Assembly: GCA_021820785.1 (NCBI GenBank)
Contig: JAKADE010000202.1
Location: 1-5,694 of the forward strand
DNA from: Pseudomonadota bacterium
GTDB taxonomy: Bacteria; Pseudomonadota; Gammaproteobacteria; Steroidobacterales; Steroidobacteraceae
DNA length: 5,694 bases
Reading direction: 5' to 3'
How positions within the stretch are numbered: the first letter of the stretch is position 1; each line of letters starts with the position of its first letter. The notes under the pieces are model-generated. The model was not told where the DNA came from, searched no databases, and was given only the letters and a program-made list of their open reading frames with translations. This document shows, piece after piece, positions 1-5,694 of this stretch. The position numbers and the translations under genes were made by a program.

Positions 1-2
1 AC

Positions 3-58
3 GGCTCGCAAGAGCCAAGACCGCTCGAGGGCTGTCAGGAACAGCCCGATGAGCGGTC
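3..58 (+). other. Two adjacent RNA hairpins in the left flank
   Basis: The first hairpin pairs GGCTC (3-7) with GAGCC (12-16) around a GCAA loop, which is a GNRA-type tetraloop. Two bases later a larger two-tier hairpin pairs GACCGCTC (19-26) with GAGCGGTC (51-58). Inside it, GGGCTGT (29-35) pairs with ACAGCCC (41-47) around loop CAGGA. The 15 base pairs are perfect apart from a small GA/GAT internal loop. No T-run follows, so it is not a classical intrinsic terminator. It could be the 3' end structure of an upstream transcript, part of the acyltransferase leader, or an interspersed palindromic repeat. One + frame is open from the window edge to a TAG at 94-96, so the hairpins could also lie within the last codons of an upstream gene. 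That tail (rich in Ser, Arg and Gly) matches nothing I recognise. Confidence 0.5.
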
Positions 59-126
59 AGGGCGGGACTCTGAGTGGGTCATCAGACCGGTTCTAGCAAG
101 AATTTCAGGACAGGGACGCAATCGCG

Positions 127-1323
127 GTGAACACCGAAATGGAAGGACAATGCGGCGATCCATTCGCGACCACCTGGCGACGGCTCGACGGCATTGATGC
201 ATTACGCGGTCTGGCGATACTTCTCGTGCTGCTGAACCACGTCAATATGCGACTCTTCCTTTCGCATATTGCGTACGGAACCGCGCTGCCGGGGTTGCTG
301 TTCTCGACGCTGGTGTGGAACGGCCCGGCTGGTGTGCAGATCTTCTTTGCAATTTCGGGCTTTCTGATCACCGTCACGTCGCTGCGGCGGTGGACCGAGC
401 TTTCCCGAGTGAGCGTGATAGATTTCTATCGAATCCGCTTTGCGCGCATTGTGCCACTGCTGCTGTTGCTTCTGGTCGTTCTGAGCATCCTTGATCTGAT
501 TCACGCGCATAATTACGTCATTTCTGCGACGACGGGGGGATTGCCCTCGGCGCTCCAGGCCGCGTTGACCTTTCGCATCAATGTTCTTGAAGCCCGAAAG
601 GGCTATCTCCCCGGTAGCTGGGACGTACTCTGGTCACTTTCGGTAGAAGAAACCTTCTACTTATGCTTCCCCGTGGTGTGTTGGGCGTTGGGGCGACGAC
701 AGTGGCTCTTCGTGGCAGCGCTGCTGACGTTCGTCGTGCTCGGACCCATTGCTCGCGCCGCTTTCGACCACGGAAACGAGGTGTGGTACGAGTACTCCTA
801 TCTCGGTGGCATGGATGCCATCGCGCTCGGAGCGCTCACCGGACTGATCTTCAATTTTGCAGGCACCGCGCGATTTCCTTCTCGTCTGGCGGGACTGAGC
901 GGGATCGTGCTGATTGCTTTCTCATTGGTATTCCGGCACGTCCCGGCGCTCGTGCATACCGGACTTGAGATGTCGATCCTCGCAATCGGGACCTGCTTGC
1001 TGATGACTGCGAGTGCCCGGTCCGGCTGGAGGAGTCCGGTGGTTCTCAGGCCCTTGTTGAACCTGGGCCGACGCAGTTACGAGATCTACCTGACGCACAT
1101 GTTTGTCGTCTTCGCGATCTTCGATCTATTCTTGAAATGCGGCAAGCCGGGATACGGGATTTTACCGCTATTTTTGGCTGTCATTGTGGCCGCTGGCGCA
1201 CTGGGATCGGTGACGGCGCGAGTCTACTCGGAGCCGGTCAACGAGATGCTTCGCGCACGGTGGCGGCGGGTGCGGAACAGTGTTGCCGTGGAACGCTCTG
1301 CTGAGGTCACCGTCGAGGGTTGA
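127..1323 (+). CDS. Acyltransferase family 3 (OafA/YrhL-type) membrane protein
   Basis: This is an integral inner-membrane O-acyltransferase of the acyltransferase-3 family. Such proteins move acyl groups, often acetyl, onto extracytoplasmic sugars such as O-antigen, exopolysaccharide or other glycans. The N-terminal block RLDGIDALRGLAILLVLLNH (residues 19-38) carries the conserved Arg and the TM1 His38. Next comes GVQIFFAISGFLIT, then FYRIRFARIVP (100-110) with the family's Arg-rich loop, then WSLSVEETFY (169-178) with the conserved Glu pair. Later hydrophobic segments and the SYEIYLTHMFVVF block complete the usual set of about ten helices. At 398 aa it is a stand-alone membrane domain with no SGNH extension. 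The GTG at 127 has only a weak purine stretch upstream. An ATG at 139 is preceded by GGTGA (126-130) at normal spacing and is a real alternative start, which would shorten the protein by four residues. The acceptor cannot be told: no glycan-biosynthesis genes are visible nearby. Confidence 0.93.
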   Translation: MNTEMEGQCGDPFATTWRRLDGIDALRGLAILLVLLNHVNMRLFLSHIAYGTALPGLLFSTLVWNGPAGVQIFFAISGFLITVTSLRRWTELSRVSVIDFYRIRFARIVPLLLLLLVVLSILDLIHAHNYVISATTGGLPSALQAALTFRINVLEARKGYLPGSWDVLWSLSVEETFYLCFPVVCWALGRRQWLFVAALLTFVVLGPIARAAFDHGNEVWYEYSYLGGMDAIALGALTGLIFNFAGTARFPSRLAGLSGIVLIAFSLVFRHVPALVHTGLEMSILAIGTCLLMTASARSGWRSPVVLRPLLNLGRRSYEIYLTHMFVVFAIFDLFLKCGKPGYGILPLFLAVIVAAGALGSVTARVYSEPVNEMLRARWRRVRNSVAVERSAEVTVEG

Positions 1324-1364
1324 GCAGAGGCGCCGATACGTTGATTGAAATTGGGATACGCCGG

Positions 1365-1393
1365 CGGTGGCGACGAATGTGGCCGGTGGCGAC
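1365..1393. repeat. 10-base direct repeat CGGTGGCGAC, two copies
   Basis: Exact copies lie at 1365-1374 and 1384-1393, with a 19-base period. It is just downstream of the acyltransferase stop. It could be a protein-binding site pair spaced about two helical turns apart, or a chance repeat in GC-rich DNA. No function is assigned. Confidence 0.3.
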
Positions 1394-1627
1394 TGCACGC
1401 GTAACAGGGTACGGCAGCATGTTGATAGCGCGCTGCAGGTATGCAGATGATGCCATTCGTGACGAGTTGGACCTTGGAGGGACGCTGGTGTGAGGACATT
1501 CGCCGTCGAGTCTACGGTGCGAGTCGGCCGCTGAAATGTCGTGTGAAGATACGGACAGGTGCCGGACAGACTGGAACGTGCGTAGCTCATTTTCAGTGCC
1601 AAACGGGAAGCCCCTGGGTTCATACGC

Positions 1628-1656
1628 TTGACCGTCGGTGAAAGATATTGTGTACT
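1628..1656 (+). promoter_or_regulatory. Candidate sigma-70 promoter for the S9 homologue
   Basis: TTGACC (1628-1633, five of six to the -35 consensus) is followed after 17 bases by TGTACT (1651-1656, four of six to the -10 consensus). Transcription would begin near 1663 and leave a leader of about 150 bases before the GTG at 1817. The perfect palindrome CGTCATGACG (1671-1680) would lie shortly after the start and could be an operator. The -10 lacks the important second-position A, so this is tentative. Confidence 0.25.
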
Positions 1657-1783
1657 GACCGCAGGTGGCCCGTCATGACGACGTGGGGGCAGGGTTCATC
1701 GCGCGGCGGCAAGGCAGGTTGGGCCAAGGAGACGGACTGCGGCTGATGCGCGCTGAATTCGTTTCGCATACCGTTGAGACGGA

Positions 1784-1789
1784 TATAAG
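1784..1789 (+). promoter_or_regulatory. Alternative -10 element TATAAG close to the S9 homologue
   Basis: TATAAG matches five of six bases of the -10 consensus and lies in an AT-rich patch about 30 bases before the coding region. At 16-18 base spacing no good -35 is visible: the sequence there is about GTTTCG. The TTGAGA at 1774-1779 is far too close to pair with it. It might work with an activator or be a chance match. Confidence 0.2.
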
Positions 1790-1805
1790 AATTCAAAAGA
1801 CACGC

Positions 1806-1813
1806 GAGGAGAG
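1806..1813 (+). promoter_or_regulatory. Shine-Dalgarno site of the S9 homologue
   Basis: GAGGAGAG contains AGGAG (1807-1811), five bases before the GTG at 1817. This supports the GTG as the true start. The GTG also gives a complete signal peptide, whereas the in-frame ATGs at codons 13-14 would destroy it. Confidence 0.7.
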
Positions 1814-1816
1814 AGC

Positions 1817-3802
1817 GTGAGGAAAGCACAATCCACGGCGCTGGCGGCGTTGATGATGGTGTCCGGGTCTGTTCTGGCGGGACAGGGCAAGGTCGATCTT
1901 GCCGCCGCCTTTGGCGCTATGCCTCACGTTCGTGATTTGACGCTGAGTCCCAGCGGAGGCGTGGTGGCATGGTTGGCGCCACGGGGCCGTGGGAGTTCGG
2001 CATTCATTTATGACGTGGGTGCCAAATCCGTGCGACGCGAGGTGCAGTTGTCCTCGACGCTCACGGTGTATTGGTTGGGGTGGGAAAGCGACAGAACCCT
2101 GTTGATGCGCGCGGTCACGACTCAAGCCGCGCCGGATGGATCTGCGTTGCCCTGGCATCAGCCCATCCGCCTCAATGTCGTGCTGGCGCTGGATATCGCG
2201 ACCGGAAAGATCCGCACGTTACTCGCGAACCGGATGAGCGGTGCAAATTACTTCACCACCGGCGTGCAACTGCTGGCCTGGGATATTCCCGAACGGCCGC
2301 ACACCGTGATCATGTCGGTCAGAACGTTCGATCCGACCGCTTATCGCGGCTCCCTCGGCACGATGATCCACAGCACAGTCGGGGATTCTGGGATGGTGGA
2401 CTCGCTGTTCGCCGTGAACACCCGCACGGGAAAGAGTACCGTCATTGCATCCGGCGATGCGTACACCACGAACTGGTTCATCGACAGTCACGGCAATCCC
2501 GTGGCGCGGTCTGAATGGCATGCGCATCGTTACTCAATTGAAGCGAGGCAAGGGAATACCTGGCGTCCGATCTATGAGCGTTCCGGCGCGCAGGGCCCCG
2601 ATTGGGGCGCAGAGCTCGATCCTACGGCGCACGCAATCCTGAGCTTCCTGCCGGGCGGGAATGGATTGTGGAAGATTCCGCTCGACGGTTCGAAGCCGAA
2701 AGCGATGCTTCCCGCCGTCAGCCACAAGGTGACTGAGTTCGATCTTTCGAGATATTCGAAATCGTTGATATCCGTGAGGGCCGGTCGCACCGATCCACAC
2801 ACGTATTGGTTCAATTCCGCGGCCAAGACGCGCTACGAAGCGGTCGCGCACGTGTTCCCGGGCCACCGCGTCGAAGTGTACGACCATTCGAGGAATCGCC
2901 AGGCGGTACTCGCAGAGGTCGATGATCCGCAGGACGCGCCCACCTATTACCTGATTAATTTTGCGGCGCACAGCGCGGTAATCGCCGGCGAGAGCTACCC
3001 ACAGCTTACCCATATCCGGCTGGGCCGGGTCCATACGGTACGCTATCCGACAGGCAACGGCCACAGCGTGGAGGGCGAAGTCTATGTTCCGCCGGGCGGT
3101 GGTACGGATCTGCCGCTCGTTGTTCTGGTGCCCGGAGGCGGGGTCGGAGACGATCTGCGCAACTTCGACTGGTTCGCACAGTATCTCGCGGCGCAAGGCG
3201 ATGCGGTCCTGCAGCCTGAGGTGCCGGCTACTGCGCTTGCGACGGAAGGCGGATTCCTGCTTTGGGGTGGCGCGTCCCAGCGCTACGCAATCGACGGAGT
3301 ACACCTGCTGGTCAAACAGGGGCTCGTGGACCCGCATCGCGTGTGTATCGTCGGCATGGGATACGGGGGCTACGCGGCCTTGGCCGGGGTCGCGTTTTCA
3401 CCCCAGACCTACGCTTGTGCGGTAAGCGTCAACGGGATTTCGGATCTCGGTGCGCTCGTTGCACATATGATCCATGTGTTCGGCGGTACTGATTCGAATC
3501 ATTCGGCATTGGTGGCGTGGCGCAGGCAGATTGGGTCGCCTGTGGACCCGCAGGTGGCCCGGGAGTCCCCCGTGCATGCCGCCGGGGCCATCAGGGCGCC
3601 GGTGTTGCTCATCGGTGCCCGGGACGATACCGTCGTGCCCGTGAGCCAAACCGACGAGATGGCGCGTGCACTGAAGGCAAAGGGTAAAGCGGTCACGCTT
3701 CTGGACTTACGGCATGGCGGTAACTCGCTGACACTAAGCAGCGAGAGGATCAAGGCATTGACGGCTATCGGGGCGTTCTTGCAGCGGCATCTTCATCGGT
3801 AG
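1817..3802 (+). CDS. Secreted S9-family (prolyl oligopeptidase-type) homologue, probably catalytically dead
   Basis: This 661-residue protein has the layout of bacterial periplasmic S9 acylaminoacyl/dipeptidyl-peptidase-like proteins. Residues 1-21 are a Sec signal peptide (MRK, hydrophobic core, cleavage after SVLA). Beta-propeller-type sequence follows to about residue 400, with the usual opening DLTLSPSGGVVAW and a YWLGWESDRTLL blade. From about 403 to the end it is an alpha/beta-hydrolase domain with family blocks FDWFAQYLAAQGDAVLQP, DGVHLLVKQGLVDPHRVCIVG and PVLLIGARDDTVVP. The nucleophile elbow, normally G-x-S-Y-G-G, reads GMGYGG, so the Ser is Gly515 (codon GGA, 3359-3361). Asp604 of DDTVVP is kept. 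The catalytic His of the usual GEDHWLS block aligns with Asn636 in HGGNSL; a His three residues earlier (His633) is the only nearby substitute. The length is normal and there is no frameshift, so this looks like selection for a non-catalytic role, not decay. Fold assignment is secure. Loss of activity is inferred from motif alignment by eye. No partner gene is evident. Confidence 0.9.
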   Translation: MRKAQSTALAALMMVSGSVLAGQGKVDLAAAFGAMPHVRDLTLSPSGGVVAWLAPRGRGSSAFIYDVGAKSVRREVQLSSTLTVYWLGWESDRTLLMRAVTTQAAPDGSALPWHQPIRLNVVLALDIATGKIRTLLANRMSGANYFTTGVQLLAWDIPERPHTVIMSVRTFDPTAYRGSLGTMIHSTVGDSGMVDSLFAVNTRTGKSTVIASGDAYTTNWFIDSHGNPVARSEWHAHRYSIEARQGNTWRPIYERSGAQGPDWGAELDPTAHAILSFLPGGNGLWKIPLDGSKPKAMLPAVSHKVTEFDLSRYSKSLISVRAGRTDPHTYWFNSAAKTRYEAVAHVFPGHRVEVYDHSRNRQAVLAEVDDPQDAPTYYLINFAAHSAVIAGESYPQLTHIRLGRVHTVRYPTGNGHSVEGEVYVPPGGGTDLPLVVLVPGGGVGDDLRNFDWFAQYLAAQGDAVLQPEVPATALATEGGFLLWGGASQRYAIDGVHLLVKQGLVDPHRVCIVGMGYGGYAALAGVAFSPQTYACAVSVNGISDLGALVAHMIHVFGGTDSNHSALVAWRRQIGSPVDPQVARESPVHAAGAIRAPVLLIGARDDTVVPVSQTDEMARALKAKGKAVTLLDLRHGGNSLTLSSERIKALTAIGAFLQRHLHR

Positions 3803-4509
3803 GGCGGGACGTTGCGGCCGCCGCGCTCGCGGTTGGCCGTCGTGGCAATTGCCGCTTCGGTGACTCGGCAAACGCTGGCGCGCTGGACCGAACCCGATCC
3901 GGTGGGGTCTACGGCGCACTCCAGGTGCAGTGTGGATTGCCGCGATGTGGTTCCCCGTGGAGCAGTTGAGCGAGGATGCCGCCCGCACCACTCCCGTACG
4001 CAGTACTCGAAAGCATTTAGGGCCACCGGGCGGTCCGTTCCGGAGTCCGCGCACGGGGCGCGGACGAGCGCGGCAGTGATTTCACAGCCTTGATCGTAAG
4101 CGTAGCTGCCTGGGCGCACCGCCTTGCGGTCTTGTGCGACGCATGGCGCGGGTGGCGCCCCTTCGGCTTGCCCCAGAGACATCGGGGTACGAGTCGATCC
4201 GCTAGGGAGTTGTGCAAAACAGCTCGGCCCCGCGTCGTCGTGCCGGCGTGCACGGCGTTGTGCCGTAAGCGCGTTGCCGAGTACGTATTGCCCGCAATAG
4301 GCGGGACGCCGCCCGAATGCAAAGCTGGACTTCGGAGCGTTTCGGGAGCGCAATCGAGCGCCCCGGGCGGTGATGGGGTGGCATGAAGTCGAAAGGCCAC
4401 CGGGGGGTAACTGCACCTGCGTGGGGAACATCACCGGTCCGGGGAGCCGCGGCCGTCTCCCAGACGGGGCCCTCGCAGACACACAAGCAAGAAGGACGGG
4501 ACCTCCGGC
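3803..4509. other. 707-base gap between the S9 homologue and the sensor kinase, no recognisable gene
   Basis: Both strands have long open frames here: a 245-codon frame on the minus strand at 3793-4530, and two + frames at 3812-4093 and 4090-4386. Their products are Arg/Pro/Ser/Ala-rich, with scattered Cys and no domain I recognise. The minus frame also intrudes into both real neighbours. I treat them as chance frames. Visible structure includes the hairpin after the S9 stop, a 10-base palindrome GGCAATTGCC (3844-3853), and small hairpins ACGGC/GCCGT (4252-4266) and CCCGC/GCGGG (4291-4305). The stretch may be a long regulatory region for the kinase or the eroded remains of a former gene or insertion. 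No insertion-sequence end pair was found by eye. Confidence 0.5.
3814..3840 (+). terminator. GC-rich hairpin just after the S9 homologue, terminator-like but without a T-run
   Basis: Starting 12 bases after the stop, GCGGCCGCCGC (3814-3824) pairs with GCGGTTGGCCGT (3829-3840) around a GCTC loop. One T (3834) is bulged and two pairs are G-T wobbles (3814/3840 and 3820/3833). Its position fits a 3' end or mRNA-stabilising structure. The sequence that follows (CGTGGCAATT) lacks the T-run of a standard intrinsic terminator. Confidence 0.4.
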
Positions 4510-5694
4510 GTGATCGTAACCACGGGTCAAGCGAGCAAGCGCGCTTCGGGAGCACGGGCGTGGCTTTGGCTGGCACTCACTCTGATCATCGTGCCGTTTC
4601 TGCTCCTCATCGGACTGCAGAGTTTCGAGGCGCTCAACCGGTCACCGCAAGCCATTCGCAGCGAACAGTTGGTGACCCATAGCTTCGAGACCATCCTGAC
4701 GTTGGGCTCGTTGCGAGATGCCATTCAGGATGCCGAGCGCGGTCAGCGCGGCTACCTGCTGACCGGTAATGCGGCATATCTGGCACCCTACGAAGCGGCG
4801 CTCAAGCGAGTCCCGCGGCTGCAGGAGCGTCTGCGCGAGCTGACCGCATCGGAGCCGGCGCAGGAGGCGGCACTGACGAATCTGAACCGGACGATTGCGC
4901 AAAAGATCAATGAGCTAAGACACACCGTTGAGATTTACAACAGCGCAGGACGGCGGGCGGCCGAGCACATCGTGCGCACGAATGCCGGTCTCGATTGGAT
5001 GCGCAGGCTCGAGGAACAGATCAACCGGTTGTCCGCCCATGAGAACAGATTGCTGAAACGGCGTCTGGTACGGGCGGCCGCGGCCGACAAGACGGTGCAG
5101 CAATATGCGCTTGCCAGTTCATGGCTTGCGGCGATCCTCATGATGATCGGAGTCATACTTCTGGTTCTTGCGTTTCGCCGCACTCGAGAATTGCAGCAGG
5201 AGGTCATGCGACGGGCAGAGAGTTCGGATGCGGCCAACCGGGAGCTCGCGCAGCGCAACATCGAGCTGGCGCGCTCCAGCGAGGAGGCCCGCGTGGCCCG
5301 GGAGGAAGCCCAGCGGGCCGAGCGAACCAAGGAGAGATTCCTCGCTACCGCAAGCCACGATCTGCGCCAGCCGCTGCAGGCGGTCTCGCTGCTGAACGGA
5401 GCGATGCGCCGCCGGGCAGTCGATCCGGAACTCATCGATGCGCTGCAACAGCAGGCCGTCGCGGTTGGCACCATCGGACGGTTGCTGAGTGCGCTCCTGG
5501 ATATCAGCAAGCTCGAGGCGGGTGTCATCAAACCGGAGCTCGGCCATTTTTCCGTCGCTGGGCTGTTAGCGACGATGGTGCGAGAGTTCGACGGCGTGGC
5601 GGCGGCGAAGGGACTGACGATGCAGGCGCAGATGCCGGAGCCGAATATCTTTTTCTACAGCGATCTGGGACTCGTCGAGCAGATTCTCAGAAAC
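4510..5694 (+). CDS. CHASE3-domain membrane sensor histidine kinase, 3' end cut by window
   Basis: The frame is open from GTG 4510 to the window edge (395 codons, no stop), so the gene is incomplete here by position, not broken. It encodes a membrane sensor kinase that would autophosphorylate on His and pass phosphate to a response regulator. TM1 spans about residues 17-37. The periplasmic sensor follows, with the CHASE3 signature around 68-91 (LRDAIQDAERGQRGYLLTGN). TM2 is at about 200-222, then a charged coiled coil (about 225-275). The HisKA H-box is ATASHDLRQPLQA, with phospho-acceptor His283 (codon 5356-5358), and the second dimerisation helix ends in LLDISKLEAG. The sequence stops at VEQILRN, at the start of the ATPase N-box. 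This H-box type is frequent in hybrid kinases, so receiver domains may follow, but none is visible. The GTG is the first start after an in-frame TAA (4405-4407). AAGGA (4492-4496) lies 13 bases upstream, which is long for a Shine-Dalgarno site. The signal is unknown. Confidence 0.92.
   Translation, partial: MIVTTGQASKRASGARAWLWLALTLIIVPFLLLIGLQSFEALNRSPQAIRSEQLVTHSFETILTLGSLRDAIQDAERGQRGYLLTGNAAYLAPYEAALKRVPRLQERLRELTASEPAQEAALTNLNRTIAQKINELRHTVEIYNSAGRRAAEHIVRTNAGLDWMRRLEEQINRLSAHENRLLKRRLVRAAAADKTVQQYALASSWLAAILMMIGVILLVLAFRRTRELQQEVMRRAESSDAANRELAQRNIELARSSEEARVAREEAQRAERTKERFLATASHDLRQPLQAVSLLNGAMRRRAVDPELIDALQQQAVAVGTIGRLLSALLDISKLEAGVIKPELGHFSVAGLLATMVREFDGVAAAKGLTMQAQMPEPNIFFYSDLGLVEQILRN

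Larger units (their letters stand above)
1324..1816. other. 493-base intergenic gap without a convincing gene
   Basis: Short open frames exist on both strands, for example + 1441-1641 and - 1168-1623. Their predicted proteins have no recognisable domain, lack sensible ribosome binding sites and are rich in Arg, Ser, Pro and Cys, as expected of chance frames in GC-rich DNA. The region holds a 10-base direct repeat (1365-1393), a small hairpin (CTGCA 1433-1437 with TGCAG 1442-1446), a 10-base palindrome (CGTCATGACG, 1671-1680) and promoter candidates for the downstream gene. No T-rich terminator follows the acyltransferase stop. Confidence 0.6.

Noticed and set aside
1..96. Possible C-terminal tail of an upstream gene, + frame open from the edge to TAG 94-96
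   Set aside because: Only about 31 residues, polar and without any recognisable motif. The same bases form strong hairpins, so a coding role cannot be supported from this window.
1441..1641. 66-codon + frame in the first gap
   Set aside because: No Shine-Dalgarno site, no hydrophobic or conserved pattern, and it runs through the promoter candidate region.
1774..1789. TTGAGA and TATAAG read as a -35/-10 pair
   Set aside because: They are separated by only four bases, far from the 16-18 needed for a sigma-70 promoter.
2534..3337. 267-codon minus-strand frame inside the S9 gene
   Set aside because: It is an antisense shadow of a clearly coding + frame, with Arg-rich composition and no recognisable family.
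4206..4222. AGTTGTGCAAAAC stretch that resembles some insertion-sequence ends
   Set aside because: No inverted partner was found elsewhere in the gap by eye, and no transposase remnant could be identified.
3793..4530. 245-codon open frame on the minus strand spanning the whole gap
   Set aside because: It overlaps the 3' end of the S9 gene and the first codons of the kinase gene. Its product is Arg/Pro/Ala/Ser-rich with no domain or motif that I recognise. Long antisense frames are common in GC-rich DNA.
3812..4682. Three + frames in apparent tandem (3812-4093, 4090-4386, 4383-4682) linked by TTGA- and ATGA-type overlaps, resembling translationally coupled genes
   Set aside because: The third lies largely over the start of the real kinase gene in another frame. 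All three have chance-like composition, the first two start at TTG, and no good ribosome binding site or known domain is visible. The overlaps are probably coincidence.

Overview
The window has moderately high GC and three protein-coding genes, all on the + strand and all apparently starting with GTG. The protein styles are a Gram-negative secreted S9-type protein with a clean signal peptide, an OafA-type membrane acyltransferase, and a CHASE3 sensor kinase with an H-box of the SHDLRQPL type. Together they suggest a gammaproteobacterium of the Xanthomonadales/Nevskiales kind. That placement is an inference from style and was not searched.

Layout: positions 1-126 form a left flank with two well-formed RNA hairpins. 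Positions 127-1323 encode an acyltransferase family 3 integral membrane protein. Positions 1324-1816 are a 493-base gap with no convincing gene. It holds a 10-base direct repeat and two weak promoter candidates, and ends in a good Shine-Dalgarno site. Positions 1817-3802 encode a secreted S9 (prolyl-oligopeptidase-type) alpha/beta-hydrolase homologue. A GC-rich hairpin at 3814-3840 follows its stop, inside a 707-base gap (3803-4509) with no recognisable gene. Positions 4510-5694 are the 5' part of a membrane sensor histidine kinase (TM - CHASE3 - TM - coiled coil - HisKA), cut by the window edge just as its ATPase domain begins.

The three genes are separated by long gaps and share no pathway that I can name, so they are probably three independent transcription units. 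The most notable observation is in the S9 homologue. The reading frame is intact over 661 codons, but the nucleophile-elbow Ser is Gly515 and the position of the catalytic His is apparently Asn636. Other conserved hydrolase blocks are also altered, while the Asp is kept. This looks like a secreted pseudo-peptidase with a binding or regulatory role, not an active enzyme. I found no CRISPR array, tRNA, rRNA or intact mobile element.
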